A stretch of 64,000 nucleotides of DNA from the NCBI GenBank assembly GCA_022496805.1, contig CM040099.1:20630031-20694030 (forward strand), given 5' to 3'. Both the position numbers and the translations under genes were made by a program. The notes under the pieces were generated by a model. It worked only from the letters and a program-made list of their open reading frames with translations. It did no database searches and was not told where the DNA came from. The DNA comes from Pohlia nutans. Its lineage: Eukaryota > Streptophyta > Bryopsida > Bryales > Mniaceae. Each line of letters opens with the position of its first letter. Position 1 is the stretch's first letter. Positions 31,276-41,293 of this stretch are shown here, one piece after another.

Positions 31276-32286
31276 GTGATGGCTATTTCAGAGGAAACTC
31301 GTGCTCGTATAGTAGGTTTGAGTGAGGCAAGGAAGACAGGAGTTCACATTGCAGCTATTGTTGGAGTCCATGTTAGAACAGTTCAGAGGGTAGTGAAGAA
31401 ATTTCGAGAAGATGGAACCTATAAGTGCAAACCTTGTGGTGGAAGTCATGCTAAAAAGCTTAGTGATAGAGATGTCCGTGCTATTATACGTGTCTCAAAA
31501 ACTCATTGTCGCTCGACACAATCTGAGATCACTAATATATGTTCTACTCAAGTGTCTAGATCGACTATTCGAAGGGCCTTACATGAGAGTGGCATTTTCA
31601 GTCGAATTGCTGTTAAAAAACCTTTTTTGACACATCGTCACATGTCCCAACGATTGGCATTTGCTCAAAAGTATTGTGGGTGGACTATAAAAGAATGGGA
31701 GAGAGTTGTTTGGACAGATGAGTCTACCTTTGAAGTTGGAAAAAATTCTAGACAAGTTTATGTTTGGAGAAATCCATATAAGCGCTATTCATGAAGTTGT
31801 ATGGTTCCAACTTTTAAGAGTAGGAGAACTTCTTTGATGATTTGGGGTGCATTTGCTGGAGGGCAAAAGTCACAACTTGTTTTTATGCCCAAAGATAGAC
31901 GTTCTGCTAAGGATTTTGTTGAAGTGGTCTACAATGTCGAGTTGCTTCATTTTATGAGTAGAGTGCCACAAGGATTGCTCATGGAAGATGGCGCACCTGT
32001 CCATCGTAGCAAAGTATGTGAAGAATGGAGACAAACACATCATATTGAAAAGTTCGAATGGCCTACAAATTCTCCCGATCTCAATCCAATTCAGAACCTT
32101 TGGAAGATTTTGAAAGGTGCAGTGCAACATGGCCCAATATGTCCAAAAAATTTAGATGACTTGAAGGTAGTTATTGAAAGAGAGTGGAGGTTAATCAATA
32201 GTATAAAGCTCCTTCAACTATGTCATTCTATGCCCTCAAGGTTACAAGCAATGATTGAGGCAAAAGGAGGACATATACATTGGTAG
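31276..32286 (+). pseudogene. Tc1-type transposase, inactivated
   Basis: Reading from the ATG at 31276, an N-terminal helix-turn-helix region (about residues 1-110: ARIVGLSEARKTGVHIAAIV...VRTVQRVVKKFREDG) precedes a DDE domain. First Asp D148 (VVWTDESTF) and second Asp D238 (LLMEDGAPVHRS) are present. The third catalytic position, in NPIQNLWK where the family has NPIENLW, is Gln (residue 273, codon CAG at 32092-32094), and the 34-residue spacing is exact. A TGA stop at 31792-31794 interrupts the frame after KRYS, and the same frame continues to 32286. The protein has thus lost both its continuity and its catalytic Glu. Confidence 0.9.
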
Positions 32287-33055
32287 ATTGTAAATAATTT
32301 TTTTTGTATAAATATTTTGACCTTGAAATTTGGAATGAATGTTGTTATCATAAAGAGCACGTTGTACCAAAACTTTCATGGTAACTAGACAATTTCTCAA
32401 CCGTTGGGAGGGTGTCAAAGTTGGTAGCAATGAAATGGTTTTCCCCCATCTTTTCCCACAACTACACATGTTGGTAGATTGTTAATATCTTTTTTTGCAT
32501 TCATTTTTTGGCCTTGAAATCTTTACCATATGTTACTAAAATAAAGAGGTTTTTGTTCCAAAAATTTAATGGCAAAAAAAAATTAATTCAAACTTTGGGA
32601 GGCTGTCAAAGTTGGCAGCAGTGAAAAAATTTCCACAGCTACCAATGTTGGTAGATTTTGAATAACTCTTTGTGGGTGCATCTTTTGGCCTTGAAATTTG
32701 GTATGCATATAATTGACTTAAAGATAATGCTTTGGTAAAAATTTCGTGGGAAAATACCAATTTTTGAGCTCTCGGGAGGCTTTCGAAGTTGGCAGTCTTG
32801 AAAATTTTCTCACTGCGATTTCGAAAACGACATTTTGATTGGTAGCCCACTGTACAAGATGTAGTCAAGAATCAAAAAGGTTGCAATCAATTTGTCGTTC
32901 ATTAATGAACACAGGCGTGTCAAAGGACTAATCTACTTGTGTAATGTCATTTATTGTTTTTAATGTTTCCTTTATATTTGTAATCTTATTTCATTATCGT
33001 TACTTTGAGTGTTGATTTGTATTATTTCTCTAGGGTTAGTTTGTTATTGACTTTC

Positions 33056-33635
33056 TTAACCTCTAAAAGACTGTAAGGACCCCAAGGGGCTTTTGGAACT
33101 AGAAAGTGAGGAAATTTGGGTTCTTGGGCTTTGAAACGTAGAATGAGCAACAAAGAGACCTTAGCTCTTTTTGAGAGCCAAATCTGTGGGTACTTCTTGA
33201 TCGGAAATTCATCAAGAGAGCAATTTTTGATGAATTTTTTGAGTTGCACAGTGAGTATCTAAGCGTCACTTCAGACCCTCATATCTTCTTCTTCGCACCT
33301 CCAAATCACTTGAAATTTTTTCCACATCTTTAAATTGATGATTTCTACTCACAGTAAAAATTTCAAAATTTTTGGAGCATTTTAGGACAATCCGATTTCA
33401 GCATGTGTACAAAATACCCCAAACAAGTTCCATCAATCTTCTCAATGGTGGCATTTTTTCAAAAAATATGCGATTTTGTTGATCTTTTTTTCATAAAAAG
33501 CTTCGTAAGTCTTCTTTAACTTTAACGGTGTTGATCGTCAAAATTATTCTACACCAATGAGGAATTGAGTTTGCTACAAGAGCTAGTCAAGAAAGCAAGA
33601 GCTAAGTTCAACACCCCCGTTCCTTTAGGGGTTAA
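33056..33635. mobile_element. piggyBac-type MITE, family 3
   Basis: TTAA at 33056-33059 and 33632-33635. Ends are CCTCTAAAAGACTG and GTTCCTTTAGGGG. The right third is homologous, inverted, to 36762-36960. Non-coding. Confidence 0.75.
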
Positions 33636-33708
33636 ATGATACATGTACACTCAGTTCTTAGTGTAAATATTACACTAGTTTGAGCTTCAACACGATGTGA
33701 TTGCTTAA

Positions 33709-34197
33709 TGTTAAGGTAGAAGGATCTTAAAGTGACCATCGCCACAAAAACGATGGATAGACTTTTGACTCAACCACCCATCACTTGACCACAAATCAAT
33801 AAATTTCATTCTTTACATGGAAGCAACTTACCTATCGTATTCAAACGTTGAGAATTTTTTACCACAAATCAATAAATTCCATTCATCCCAGGCAAGCAAC
33901 TTACCTATCGTATTCAAACATTGAGAATTTTTGAAAGAATATTAGTGATTGGTTTTAAGATATTATCTCGATGTGGACATGGGAGAGCTTGTTGATCAAA
34001 GTGGGTCAAAAAATACTTTTTACTTTCCAAAATCGTAGTAATTTCAATATTGGGAAATAAATTGAACACAAATAATTTGTGTTCCTTGTGATAATTAACT
34101 TCCAACATAAGAAAATTATCTCCCCATTAACAAGTGGTCCCAAAATAGTTTAGATAGCTTAAGTTATCGCTTCTAGGTACTTCTACCTTAGTAAAAC
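33709..34197. mobile_element. MITE with TAAGGTAGAAG ends, long version
   Basis: TTAAGGTAGAAGGATCTTAAAG on the left and TTCTAGGTACTTCTACCTTA on the right, with an internal direct repeat (ACCACAAATCAATAAATTxCATTC at 33790 and 33860). Related to the 12771 element. Confidence 0.5.
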
Positions 34198-34627
34198 TAA
34201 ACCATACACATATGGTATAAATGTTATTGTTTCAATTTACTATTGTAATGGTAAATGGTTTGATTTTGAATTGGTATCTTCATAATTGCTATTCTATTTG
34301 TGACAAACTACTATTCTTGCATGTTTACACAGCATTATGCATGAAAACATAATGTTTTACATACACATCTCTTTTCACAACTTACTGTAACGAAGTAATA
34401 TTATAACGTTATAACACATTACTATAACATAGTGTCATTATACTCAAAATTGTATGCATGAACACTCTAAACACATTTAGCATTGCACAAGACAATACCA
34501 CAAATCACCATACATAGCGTTTCTGCCAACAACATCAACGTAAATCACATTGGTACAACAACATATGATTACCAACTAGCACCAAGCATTCACGTGAAAC
34601 TCTGCAAACACAAATGCACTTGTGCTA

Positions 34628-34843
34628 CACTAAATAGGTAGATTAGTGTTAGATAATTATAAGATTTGATATTATTATATATTTTTACACTCGACAAAAA
34701 AAATTACCATAGACATTGATTCCAATACTATTGAAAGATCCCCATCTTGACCAATATAGAGGGTAAAAAAATTGGTCAACAGTAAAAACTTACAACATGT
34801 TTATGTAAATTAGTGTATCTAACACTAATCTACCTATTTAGTG
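34628..34843. mobile_element. TA-flanked MITE, CACTAAATAGG family, copy 1
   Basis: 216 bp, TIR about 28 bp (CACTAAATAGGTAGATTAGT / ACTAATCTACCTATTTAGTG), TA on both sides. Nearly identical copies are at 47002, 53522 and 63784. A Tc1/mariner-type MITE. Confidence 0.85.
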
Positions 34844-34859
34844 TAGTCATTCTAATTGT

Positions 34860-36500
34860 TCGATTACATCACACATGTAACAATGAGACAAAAGGTTGTG
34901 TAACAAGTGTAACAACATTCATTTGTCTCACATATAGCACCCAATTACATACAAAATGTTTACAAATTTGAATATAATCGATGTAGTAAAACATCAATGC
35001 TTTACTTTCATATCAACACCACAATGTTCCAACGCAACGCTTTGCATGATATAAAACCAACAACTTCTAAAACTAGAAGCAAGCCTTAAACATTGAGCTC
35101 CACGTTTAGCATTGATAGTCGTTTTTTGGACTTGCTAAAACGACTAACTTATTGTGGATGTTGTATTTACACTGCCATCAGCACTGCCACCTAATTGATT
35201 TAATTTTTTTTAGTAATATGTTATTTTAACATCCATATATAATATATAAAATCAAGATTTTCTTTATAAAGAGATGAGGGTACTTTGAGTCAGTGTGCAC
35301 ATGAGGTAGCTAACCTAAAAGCAATCGTATCATTCATGTATTTAGAAGCTTTGATCGTACAATAGCAATATGTAAATTTGACATCAATAATACATCAAAT
35401 CGGGATTTTCTGTATGAAGAGATTATGGTACTATGAGCCATCATGTACTGTACAAAAAGTAGTTTATCTAAAATCAATGGTATCCCACATATGTTTAGAA
35501 GCCTTGAATGTAATGTACAATAGTGACATGTAATTTTGACATCTATAATATAGGTACATCAAATCAAAATTTGTTCTATGAGGAGATCATGGTACTTTGA
35601 GGCATTGTGCACATGAAGTAACTTACTTAAATCAATGGTATTACTCATGAATGTACAATAGTGATATGTAATTTTGGCTTTTGGGAAGGCATGGTTTCAC
35701 CTTATTTTTCTTACATTGAGTACATGTTGGATTAACAATATTTAATACAAAATAAATTTGGAACTAAAAAACACCAAGATCTAAGAAAATTTTGCAAATG
35801 TAATTAAGATAAATTGAATAGTAAGTTCCAAATGTGATATATATATAAAAGTGGAAAGACAAGGGTAGTTTTAATGCTCAAAATTTGTATTGGCAAGATT
35901 GATGTTTATTTTGTTTTGCATTCAATACATTGTAACAATGTATCTTGAAGTTGAGTACACTACGATGTTCCATAAGTTATGAGAATATTTCAAGAAAGTG
36001 TATCCCTTAACCTAGTAGCAACTTAAGCACCCTTGCAGTTCCGCATTGGCTTTCCCGCCATTTATATCTATTTTTTTCATAGATCAAAACCAATAAGAAA
36101 ACGACACATAGTACGTGGCACTTTCTAAAAAAAACTAAATCAATTTGTGTTGGAGCTGCTAGAATTTACAATAGTTAGTGAGAACAAATATTTAAAGTAG
36201 CTACACAAGTAAGAATTTTTTTACAACTACATACTATTGTATTTAAGATTTAGTAATGTTTGACATTTTAACAATTATCATACTCATTTAGCCAAGTTGT
36301 ATGATATGAATTGTCTTTAAGACTTATAATTACGTATAGCAACCCAAAGTCATTTGTCCCTATGTTGTTAACCATATGTCTTTTCTGAATACATATGATT
36401 AATGATGTTCGGTGTGTGTTTGTAACATACATAGTAATTTACATCCTTCATTAGCCTATTCAAATGTTCATCTAAAATACAATGAATAATAGGTTTTTAT
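34860..36500. other. gene-free AT-rich stretch
   Basis: No gene was recognised. A loose repeat occurs at about 35270-35650: three versions of ATCAAATCxxxATTTxxTxTATGAxGAGAT followed by GGTACTxTGAGxCAxTGTGCAC. A fourth relative is near 23051-23100 (CGTCAAATCAGGATTTGCTC). This is probably an old dispersed repeat. Confidence 0.5.
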
Positions 36501-36520
36501 GAATGGTTACTGGTTACTAG

Positions 36521-36664
36521 AGTGTCCATTTCCGGCAGGGAAGAGTAGTTTTGTCCCAATGGCTCTTTGTCTGGTGGGCACTGAGTCATTGACATTATGA
36601 ACGAACACTTTATTCACGCCGGCCTTGAAAGAAGACCGGAGTTTTTATTTATCTATCTATCTTT
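36521..36664 (+). repeat. (TCTA)n-tailed dispersed repeat, copy 4 (longest)
   Basis: Begins TAGAGTGTCCATTTCCGGCA, has GGCTCTTTGTCTGGTGGGCA, a hairpin GCCGGCCTTGAAAGAAGACCGG, then a TTTATTTATCTATCTATC tail. Best copy of the family. Confidence 0.6.
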
Positions 36665-36757
36665 TGATGAATGATGCATTGAAAATTTTTAAATTCATAA
36701 ATAAAACGATTACTTTGAGTTTTTGATTGAGTAAATTATTCCAAAATTGATTCAATT

Positions 36758-36960
36758 TTAACCCCTAAAGGACTGGGGGATTTTGAGCTTAGCTCTTCAT
36801 TTCTTAACTAGCTCTTGTAACAAGCTCAATTCTTCATTGATGTGGGGTAATTTTAATGATCATCATTGTGGAAATTAAAGAAGACTTATGTAACTTTCAA
36901 ATGAAAAAAAATCAATGAAATCGCACAATTTTTCAGAAAATGCCACCACTGAGGACATCA
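36758..36960. mobile_element. truncated piggyBac-type MITE upstream of RPP2
   Basis: TTAA at 36758-36761, then CCCCTAAAGGACTGGGGG. It is homologous to the right third of the 33056-33635 element, inverted. No second end is present: the similarity stops near 36960, about 260 bp before the RPP2 start codon. Confidence 0.65.
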
Positions 36961-37093
36961 ATGATCTACCAGCGTACATCCATTTGACCGAATGAAAATC
37001 GTCGAAAATACTTCGTGGCGCGTACATCCGTCGATCAAGATCCACGCTCAGCCGTAGGATTAACCCCTCGCAACACGACATCTGAGCCGTCGA

Positions 37094-37110
37094 AGAAATT
37101 AGGGTTCGGT
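37094..37110 (+). promoter_or_regulatory. telo-box-like motif upstream of RPP2
   Basis: AAATTAGGGTTCGG, resembling the AAACCCTAA telo-box common in promoters of plant ribosomal protein genes. Similar words recur in intron 1 (CTTAGGGTTTGG, about 37338) and intron 2 (TTTAGGGTTTGT, about 38066). Confidence 0.4.
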
Positions 37111-37221
37111 ACATGAGGGTTTTGGGTGCCCCTGTCTCTCTCTCTTTGCTAACGCTTGCAAGGTCGTCGACTTCCCTCTTGCGCTTCTTGCTGTCCCCTC
37201 GACCTTCGCCGTCCAGCCAAA

Positions 37222-38147
37222 ATGAAGGTTGTCGCTGCCTACCTGCTGGCCCTTCTGGGAGGCAATGCGTCCCCCAGCGCCAAGGACATCGAGGCCATCC
37301 TCAGCTCAGGTGAGCACTTCTCCGTAACCCTAGTTTCGCTTAGGGTTTGGTCACGATTCGGCATTGGATGACTTGAAACTGAGTGGCGAGCTTCTGAATG
37401 TGTCTGCACAGTTGGTGCCGAGGCCGATTCCGATAGAGTAAACCTCTTGTTGAAGGAGTTGAAGGGCAAGGACATTTTGGAAGTGATCGCAGCAGGGAAG
37501 GAGAAGTTCGCTTCTGTACCTTCAGGCGGAGGTGGTGGCGTCGTTGTCGCCGCTGGTGCCGGTGCCGCTGCAGCTGCACCTGCTGCCGAGGAGAAGAAGG
37601 AAGAGGCCAAGGTCGAGGAGAAGGAAGAGTCAGATGATGTAAGTCTTCCGATTGCTTACTTTTTCTATTCAGTTGGCCCTCTGTATCTTTTATCTCCATA
37701 ACTGTTTAATTTTTTAAACGTTACAAAAATTCATACTGCCTCTTTGAGAAGACGAGAAATGTCTCTAATCTGAAGTGTTAAGTTTAGTTAAAACTTTCAA
37801 ATATGTTCAAATGTTACTACCTCATATGTGTTATTGTTTGAGCTACTCTTTCTTTGTTACTCCTTGGGTACATTCTTTCCAAAAAAACATACATTGAGTG
37901 TCTCCTAAGCAGCAGTCTTTTATTCTGTGTCGCTGATATTTTAAAGGTGAATGACTAGACAGTTTTCTATTTTGTTCTGTGACCTAGGAGTTAAATTTCT
38001 GTCAAACTTCACACTTGGATTTTCTGATCTGGGAAACCTAGAACTAGTGTTTGATGTAGGTTAGGTTTAGGGTTTGTGTTGATGTTCTCATTTTGAAATC
38101 ACCTTTGTGTCGTGATGCAGGACATGGGCTTCAGCTTGTTCGAGTGA
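37222..38147 (+). CDS. RPP2: 60S acidic ribosomal protein P2
   Basis: Exons 37222-37309, 37412-37638 and 38121-38147; GT/AG introns, phases 1 and 0, 113 aa. P2 forms the lateral stalk of the large ribosomal subunit with P1 and P0 and recruits elongation factors in the cytosol. Visible parts: an N-terminal dimerisation region beginning [15 protein letters not shown] (P2-type), [20 protein letters not shown], a Gly/Ala hinge ([21 protein letters not shown]), a charged [17 protein letters not shown] segment, and the factor-binding tail DMGFSLFE. The last residue is Glu where Asp is usual, a conservative change. Length is normal. The last exon encodes only the DMGFSLFE tail. It is convergent with copy B about 1 kb downstream. 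Confidence 0.95.
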
Positions 38148-39171
38148 GTGCAACAACTGGATTGGACTAAGACGGTGCGATTGCTAGGGTTAGATATTCC
38201 TGTCCTGGCTGTTGTTGCAATTCTCTCCTGGTGGTTACAACTTGTGGGCTCCCAGAGGTGGGGAAACCAACCATTTGTGTAATATGATTTGACACGATCA
38301 AGTTGAGGTCCCGGACCTTACTTCCCACTTTCAAAGCTCTTTTGAGTGTTTTTGTCGAGTGTTGCTGGAAATTCACGTTGTTTGGATGTTTACTTCTCGA
38401 TGATGATGAGCAGAGCGAATTAATTCTCGTTGTTGCCTATTACTGAAACCTTGTTCAAAACCCCCTGATTTCATTGAATAAACATCAGCTACAGCTCATC
38501 TATACTGGTAGATACGTAATTTGCCACTTCAGATTTGCGTTTTTTCTTACAAAGAACCCTTAAAAGATGTACCATTTTTTCACATCTAGGACGATATTAT
38601 CTGAACATCTCAACCTTGCATGGTAGGCTTTCACTCACCTGTCCTGGCATTCAACACAACTGACAACAATTTGTTGCACTTGTTGACATCTAGTGCAGAG
38701 CTCCATGATTAACATGACATGACATTCTACTAGATCAATATCATTTATCCCAACTCTGTTACTGCTGGTACTTTCCTAAAAGTTAAGGGTGACGAAAAAG
38801 AAGGGTAGAGTTTTTAACACGTGACGGGGGAAAAAATGACCTTCAAAAAAACCGTTGGTTATATTGAACAGACGCATCATTTTTTTAGAGGAAAAGCACA
38901 TCAGATTCAACTGTACACATCATTCCAAATCTTGAACTGAAAAGATCGATCAATAAAATACAAATCAATCTTTTCCAAGTTCTTTATTAATATCAACACA
39001 AACTCACTGTACTTGCTCACTGTACTTGGTAACACAAACTCACTGCACTTGGCACATTGAAATAAGCGAGCTAAATAGAAATCATACTATGCAGGTTAAC
39101 GTAGTGTTGCAGAGGTGCAGCATCAGGAGGTGATAAACGGGAGACCGCTGCTGAGTAATGTACCACCATGT

Positions 39172-40600
39172 CTAGCATTGGTCGACACCCTCCACAGCTG
39201 GCACTTGCTTGATGCTGCACATATGGAATGAACGATGCATATTTCACTGATTAGTCACCATGACGAATGCGATGAGCAATGTGGCTCTTAGCAATGAATT
39301 GATCAACACCATTTGTTCTAAAACTAAAATAAAACGACAAAGTAATAAGAAAGTCCAAATCTTCTCAACCGTACCGACAGGTGAGCTCTTGAACTCACCA
39401 GGAGCCTGTGCCTTTTTGCAAGCCAGCCATGTCCTCCTCAATCAGTTCCAGATCACCTTCGTTGAGGGCATTGTCATCATCCGCAACACTACCACCTGGA
39501 TGATCAATTAACAAATGGTTGCAATCCAATTATTTTTCTCTGAAAGCACTAGTAGAAGACCTGTCGTTCTCCATTTCGTGGGAACAGGGAACAATGACTG
39601 AATATTATGCTTATATTTATGTCTTCTTGTAACCAAAACCACTCACCAACATTGTCACAACCCAAGTGCTTGGCGCGGTTTCATTCTTTTTTATTCATAG
39701 TAAGTGGAAAACGACACATTTCCTACTAGTGAAGGATGACATGTGTCTACATGGCTGTGAAATCTCTCAGCCTCTTGAGGCGTTCAGGATGTCCAAAGCA
39801 AGTGAGAATCACAGCTAGCACCAGATCATTCAAGCATGAGAACAAAAGCTGCGATTAAAGAAAGGAACCAGCGAAAGGAGGAGAGCAGTATTTTCACCTT
39901 CACCGCCATTCACCGACCCCATTTCCAAATCCATGGGCGCTCCTCCTGTGAATCAAGAAACGAATCAGAAAATCCACCCCCAAGATACGAAATTATGAGG
40001 AAATGAACAAGAGGCCCTGCCGTTTTTGCATACATTCTTCTCGAATCGTCTCTCCTCTGTTTGTTTTTCAATTGGACAACTAAAACCGGAATTATAATTA
40101 CATAACTAGCTAGCAAACACCCTGTTCCAATGCAACAACAGAGGATAGCGCAAGAATTACATTAGGAATGTGGGAATCAATTGGGAACATAAAATGAACA
40201 TGAGAACGTAAAGGAGCTTAAGAAAATGATGGGAACTGTTAGGGAACAAGTGGGAACTGTGGATACCAATTTCGTAACATGATGAAAACATTGGATAAAA
40301 GTTATGGATGTAAAACGTGGATGATTTTATGACATGGCGTTGTGGAACTCCATATGCACTTGCCAACTTGGCCACCAGGACCAAATCTGTGTACATAAAA
40401 TAACAAATGAGCGCCTGTGCTAGCTATGGCACGGACAGATCAAAGAATCGAAGTGTGTAACCTGCGGGCCGAGACGACATGCGCTCCTTGATGGCCTTCC
40501 AGAGTGAGGAAAAGATGACGTAGAGGACAGAGCCTGTCATTTGAATGGCAAGGCCAATCATCAGCGCCTGCAAGACCGCAACGATCCACGGAGCTCCCAT
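39172..40600 (-). CDS. small membrane protein with acidic tail, copy B (four exons)
   Basis: Exons in order: 40600-40462, 39945-39898, 39495-39399 and 39214-39172; phases 1, 1 and 2; 108 aa. The N-terminus (MGAPWIVAVLQALMIGLAIQ...) is a single transmembrane helix, about residues 4-34. It is followed by basic KAIKERMSSRP, so a cytosolic C-terminus is likely (positive-inside rule). The tail contains DLEMGSVNGGE, the acidic ADDDNALNEGDLELIEED and ends IKQVPAVEGVDQC. All splice sites are intact, and B, C and D are equally open, which argues for selection on protein. The final Cys and an internal Cys (GTGSCIK) are conserved. No known family recognised. The CACTA MITE in its intron 2 is absent from C and D. 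Confidence 0.75.
39547..39731. mobile_element. CACTA-like MITE in copy B, with paralogous empty site
   Basis: 185 bp, CACTAGTAGAAGACC ... TTTCCTACTAGTG, flanked by AAG at 39544-39546 and 39732-39734. The matching position in copy D reads CTCTGAAAGGATGACATG, without the element and with one AAG. This confirms the insertion and its 3-bp duplication. Confidence 0.9.
40105..40340 (-). mobile_element. Helitron-like short repeat in copy B intron 1
   Basis: Minus-strand end GGAACAGGGTGTTTGCTAG then CT, preceded by the GGGAACAT-rich body. It corresponds to the 56397 copy in the paralogous intron, so it predates the duplication. Confidence 0.45.
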
Positions 40601-41148
40601 TCCGACAAGACGGCCGGGAACTGTATATATAAAAACTGCACACGATCATTACGAACAGAGTGCATGCCATGAGAATCAGTCATTTTAAGCTATGAATTTA
40701 CCGACATGTGACCACCTCAAGGTAAGTTCTTAATTACGATCTAGCCCACCTCTCCTTTTCCTTCATGACTATTTATTTCAGTGTCCTTCATGCACTAATT
40801 AAACAAGTCCCTCGATCATGAATTTCGGATAAACTGGTGGTTGAATTCTAGCAGACTGGCATGTATGCGCGCATGAGGTAAGGCTAGTACGTACACGAAA
40901 TAAATCGAAGAAGCAAACGATGTTCACGAAATGAGAATTCTTCAAGCGAAGGTGACAAACCACGAGAGCAGAGCATTGGTTCTCAGTTAGCTAATTAACT
41001 GAGGAGCCTGGGTTTATATATTGAGACACTCGCTCGTATTGAAGTTTTTCCGTCTTTTACAGCTGTCATAATGCTCCGCCTGCTACAGTAAAGTGTCGTA
41101 TTCTTCTGCTACGCCGGTGTTATATACAGTAAGGGGCGGCGGTTTACA

Positions 41149-41270
41149 AACCAAGAACTCGTCCCATGCAACTCTAAAATCTGTGATTGGCTAAAATCCA
41201 TGATGGAGCCAATCACAGATTTTAGAGTTGCATGGGACGAGTTCTTGGTCCGTAGTGTAAACCGCCCCTA
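41149..41270. mobile_element. almost perfect foldback MITE
   Basis: GGGGCGGCGGTTTACA ... TGTAAACCGCCCC, flanked by TAA. The arms are nearly identical over about 50 bp (CCAAGAACTCGTCCCATGCA and its inverse; CTCTAAAATCTGTGATTGGCT and its inverse) around a short loop, AAATCCATGATGG. The near-identical arms imply recent origin or constraint. Confidence 0.8.
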
Positions 41271-41293
41271 AGTGTCATATAGAGTTCGCCCCT

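Larger units (their letters stand above)
29505..32852. mobile_element. Tc1/mariner element with long inverted arms
   Basis: 3348 bp, CAGTGGGCTACCAATCAAAA ... TTTTGATTGGTAGCCCACTG, flanked by TA at 29503-29504 and 32853-32854. The right arm is about 570 bp (32280-32852). The left arm is about 960 bp (29505-30466) because a roughly 370-bp segment is repeated within it (for example CTACCAACATTGG-AGCTG at 29704 and 30073). Between the arms lie a minisatellite (30763-31195) and the transposase (31276-32286). Confidence 0.9.
37519..41000. repeat. segmental duplication unit 1 (end of RPP2 plus copy B)
   Basis: Collinear with 54004-57780: the RPP2 hinge and following intron, the last exon and 3' flank, then copy B versus copy C with intron and upstream sequence (TCAACTGGTGGTTGAxTT; ACAAACCACGAGAGCAGAG). 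The left edge lies inside RPP2 exon 2, at ACCTTCAGGCGGAGG. A third, shorter relative is 60570-62900. Confidence 0.85.

Noticed and set aside
37239..37699. minus-strand frames of 119 and 123 codons over RPP2
   Set aside because: Antisense of RPP2 exon 2; the Ala/Pro/Thr composition mirrors the P2 hinge.
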